Of a DNA stretch of 27,454 bases, positions 25,789 to 27,454 are shown piece after piece. Position 1 is the first letter of the stretch; each line of letters starts with the position of its first letter. Origin of the DNA: JANNNX01 sp031398745 (GTDB taxonomy: Bacteria; Actinomycetota; Acidimicrobiia; Acidimicrobiales; CADCSY01); contig JANNNX010000012.1 of the NCBI GenBank assembly GCA_031398745.1, positions 1 to 27,454 of the forward strand, written 5' to 3'. The translations under genes and the position numbers were made by a program. The notes beneath the pieces are model-generated. The model had not been told where the DNA came from. It did no database searches and saw only the letters and a program-made list of their open reading frames with translations.

Positions 25789-27234
25789 CTAGTACCGGTA
25801 GTGCTCCGCCTTGTACGGACCCTCGAGGGGAACGCCGAGGTAGTCGGCCTGCTCGTCGGTGAGCGAGGTCAGACGGACCCCGAGGTGGTCGAGGTGGAGG
25901 CGGGCGACCTGCTCGTCGAGGCGCTTGGGCAGGATGTAGACCCGGTTCTCGTAGTCCTTGCCGTAGAGGAAGAGCTCGATCTGGGCCAGCACCTGGTTGG
26001 TGAAGCTGAAGGACATGACAAAGCTGGGGTGGCCGGTGGCGCAGCCCAGGTTCAGCAGCCGGCCTTCGGCCAGGACGATCACCGAGTGGCCGTCGGGGAA
26101 GACGAACTCGTCGACCTGGGGCTTGATGGTGATGCGCTGCACACCCTCGTAGCGGGCCAGGCCGGCCATGTCGATCTCGTTGTCGAAGTGCCCGATGTTG
26201 CCCACGATGGCCTGGTGCTTCATCCGGGCCATGTCGTCCGCGCCGATGATGTCCTTGTTGCCCGTCGCCGTGATGAAGATGTCGGCCGTCTCCAGGACAT
26301 CCTCGAGTCGGACCACCTGGTAGCCCTCCATGGTGGCCTGAAGGGCACAGATGGGATCGACCTCGGTCACCACGACTCGGGCACCCTGGCCAGCCAGCGA
26401 GGCCGCGCAGCCCTTGCCGACGTCGCCGTAACCACACACGACCGCCGTCTTGCCGCCGATCATGACGTCGGTGGCCCGGGCAATGCCGTCGATCAGCGAG
26501 TGCCGACAGCCGTAGAGGTTGTCGAACTTCGACTTGGTCACCGAGTCGTTGACGTTGATGGCCGGGAACAGCAGCGTGCCGGCCTCCTGACGCTGGTAGA
26601 GCCGGTGCACGCCGGTGGTGGTCTCCTCGGATACACCGACCACGCCGGCGCCGAGCGTCGTCCACCGCTGAGGGTCCTCGGTCAGGCTCTTGCGCAGGAG
26701 CGAGAGGATGACGCCCTCCTCTTCGGATCCCGCGGTCTCGGGCCCCGGCACGGCCTTGGCCGCCTCGACGTCGGTGCCCATGTGGATGACCAGGGTGGCG
26801 TCGCCACCGTCGTCGAGCAGCATGTTGGGGCCACCGTCGGGCCACAGCAGCATGCGCTCGGTGCACCACCAGTACTCCTCGAGGGTCTCGCCCTTCCAGG
26901 CGAAGACCGGGACACCTGACGGGTTCTCCGGGGTGCCGTCGGGGCCGACCACCACCGCGGCGGCGGCGTGGTCCTGGGTGGAGAAGATGTTGCAGCTGGC
27001 CCAGCGCACGTCGGCCCCGAGGGCGACCAGGGTCTCGATGAGGACCGCGGTCTGGATGGTCATGTGCAGCGAGCCACTGACCCGGGCGCCGGCCAGGGGC
27101 TGGCTATCGGCGTACTGGCGGCGCAGGGCCATGAGGCCGGGCATCTCGTGTTCGGCCAGCTGGATCTCCTTGCGACCGAAGGCAGCCAGCGACAGATCGG
27201 CGACCTTGAAGTCGCCGGCAGTGAGGGTGGACAT
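25789..27234 (-). CDS. ahcY: S-adenosylhomocysteine hydrolase
   Basis: The protein has 481 residues and splits S-adenosylhomocysteine into adenosine and homocysteine, keeping the methylation cycle running. Motifs include SGSLHMTIQTAVLIETL and ASCNIFSTQDHAAAA (substrate binding), NVNDSVTKSKFDN with the active-site Lys, the NAD-binding loop VCGYGDVGKGCAASL, NIGHFDNEID and GHPSFVMS. The C-terminus PYKAEHYRY holds the Lys and Tyr that reach into the NAD site of the neighbouring subunit. It has the roughly 40-residue insertion (around EDPQRWTTLGAGVVGVSEETT) of the longer actinobacterial and eukaryotic forms. ATG 27234 begins the conserved part; the frame extends upstream without homology. No methionine-cycle partner gene is visible downstream. 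Confidence 0.97.
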   Translation of the reverse strand: MSTLTAGDFKVADLSLAAFGRKEIQLAEHEMPGLMALRRQYADSQPLAGARVSGSLHMTIQTAVLIETLVALGADVRWASCNIFSTQDHAAAAVVVGPDGTPENPSGVPVFAWKGETLEEYWWCTERMLLWPDGGPNMLLDDGGDATLVIHMGTDVEAAKAVPGPETAGSEEEGVILSLLRKSLTEDPQRWTTLGAGVVGVSEETTTGVHRLYQRQEAGTLLFPAINVNDSVTKSKFDNLYGCRHSLIDGIARATDVMIGGKTAVVCGYGDVGKGCAASLAGQGARVVVTEVDPICALQATMEGYQVVRLEDVLETADIFITATGNKDIIGADDMARMKHQAIVGNIGHFDNEIDMAGLARYEGVQRITIKPQVDEFVFPDGHSVIVLAEGRLLNLGCATGHPSFVMSFSFTNQVLAQIELFLYGKDYENRVYILPKRLDEQVARLHLDHLGVRLTSLTDEQADYLGVPLEGPYKAEHYRY

Positions 27235-27454
27235 GGGTGTTCGCTCCCCGAAGGTGTGTGCGTGGGTGGCGCGCGAACAGCACGCCCAGGATCCGCAGGC
27301 GCTCTCGCCGCGACCGCCCATTGTGCCGTCTCGGGCCCCGCCGCCCCGTTCCGCGTGGGGCTAAAGAGCGCCCCCGCGGGGTTTTGGGGCCGCGGCCGTG
27401 GGGACGCAAGAGGGGCGGGAGCACGGCCCGGGGTGGGGGCCCGGGGGGCCCCCC
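27235..27454. other. Upstream region of ahcY and window edge
   Basis: I find no gene here. A -10-like CACAAT lies on the minus strand at 27325-27320, without a clear -35. I looked for the SAH riboswitch often found before ahcY and could not fit its conserved core. From about 27370 outward the sequence is G/C homopolymeric and probably unreliable. Confidence 0.4.

Noticed and set aside
27372..27385. Plus-strand terminator CCCCGCGGGGTTTT
   Set aside because: The palindrome has no room for a loop, no gene precedes it on that strand, and it lies in the doubtful edge sequence.
27235..27400. SAH riboswitch upstream of ahcY
   Set aside because: The position is right and a GGGGAGCG-like string occurs near the start, but the rest of the conserved core and its pairing could not be fitted.

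Overview
The window is a GC-rich, densely coded bacterial segment that looks like the chromosome of a non-streptomycete actinobacterium. The class Acidimicrobiia is my best guess, but no rRNA is present to test it. The evidence is a mycothiol-type DsbA-fold protein, an F420-type luciferase-like oxidoreductase, an EAL-DICT protein, a release factor 2 gene without a programmed frameshift, and promoter-like TANNNT hexamers very close to start codons. Both outer edges (about 1-60 and 27400-27454) dissolve into C/G homopolymers and look like low-quality contig ends.

Left part (82-11654). A minus-strand pair encodes an ammonium channel (amt) and, downstream of it, a cation/proton antiporter whose cytoplasmic half resembles the HD-plus-tandem-ACT part of the PII uridylyltransferase GlnD. 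A tiny membrane protein, an EAL-DICT c-di-GMP phosphodiesterase and an FAD monooxygenase run on the plus strand. They converge on a minus-strand set: a Rv2466c-like DsbA protein, a long-form Ppx/GppA phosphatase and a GAF-GGDEF diguanylate cyclase. c-di-GMP synthesis and degradation enzymes therefore sit about 1.3 kb apart.

Middle part (11737-20737). After an APH-type kinase comes a conserved minus-strand block for secretion, translation and division: secA, prfB, then ftsE, ftsX and an EnvC/RipC-like M23 hydrolase. Between prfB and ftsE a DUF559-type (Vsr-fold) gene is inserted, bracketed by copies of a 48-bp dyad element. A fourth copy lies 8 kb away at 24601.

Right part (20863-27234). Divergent from secA is an unusual secreted fusion of a YceI lipid-binding domain with a ModA-like solute-binding domain, closed by a strong terminator. 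Then follow a FlgM-like small protein behind comF (the order known from Bacillus comFC-yvyF-flgM), an F420-type oxidoreductase, an aldo/keto reductase and S-adenosylhomocysteine hydrolase (ahcY).

The least ordinary items are the antiporter-GlnD-like fusion beside amt (a possible glutamine-responsive ion transporter), the YceI-ModA fusion without any transporter genes, and the 48-bp dyad family with its DUF559 gene inside a core operon.
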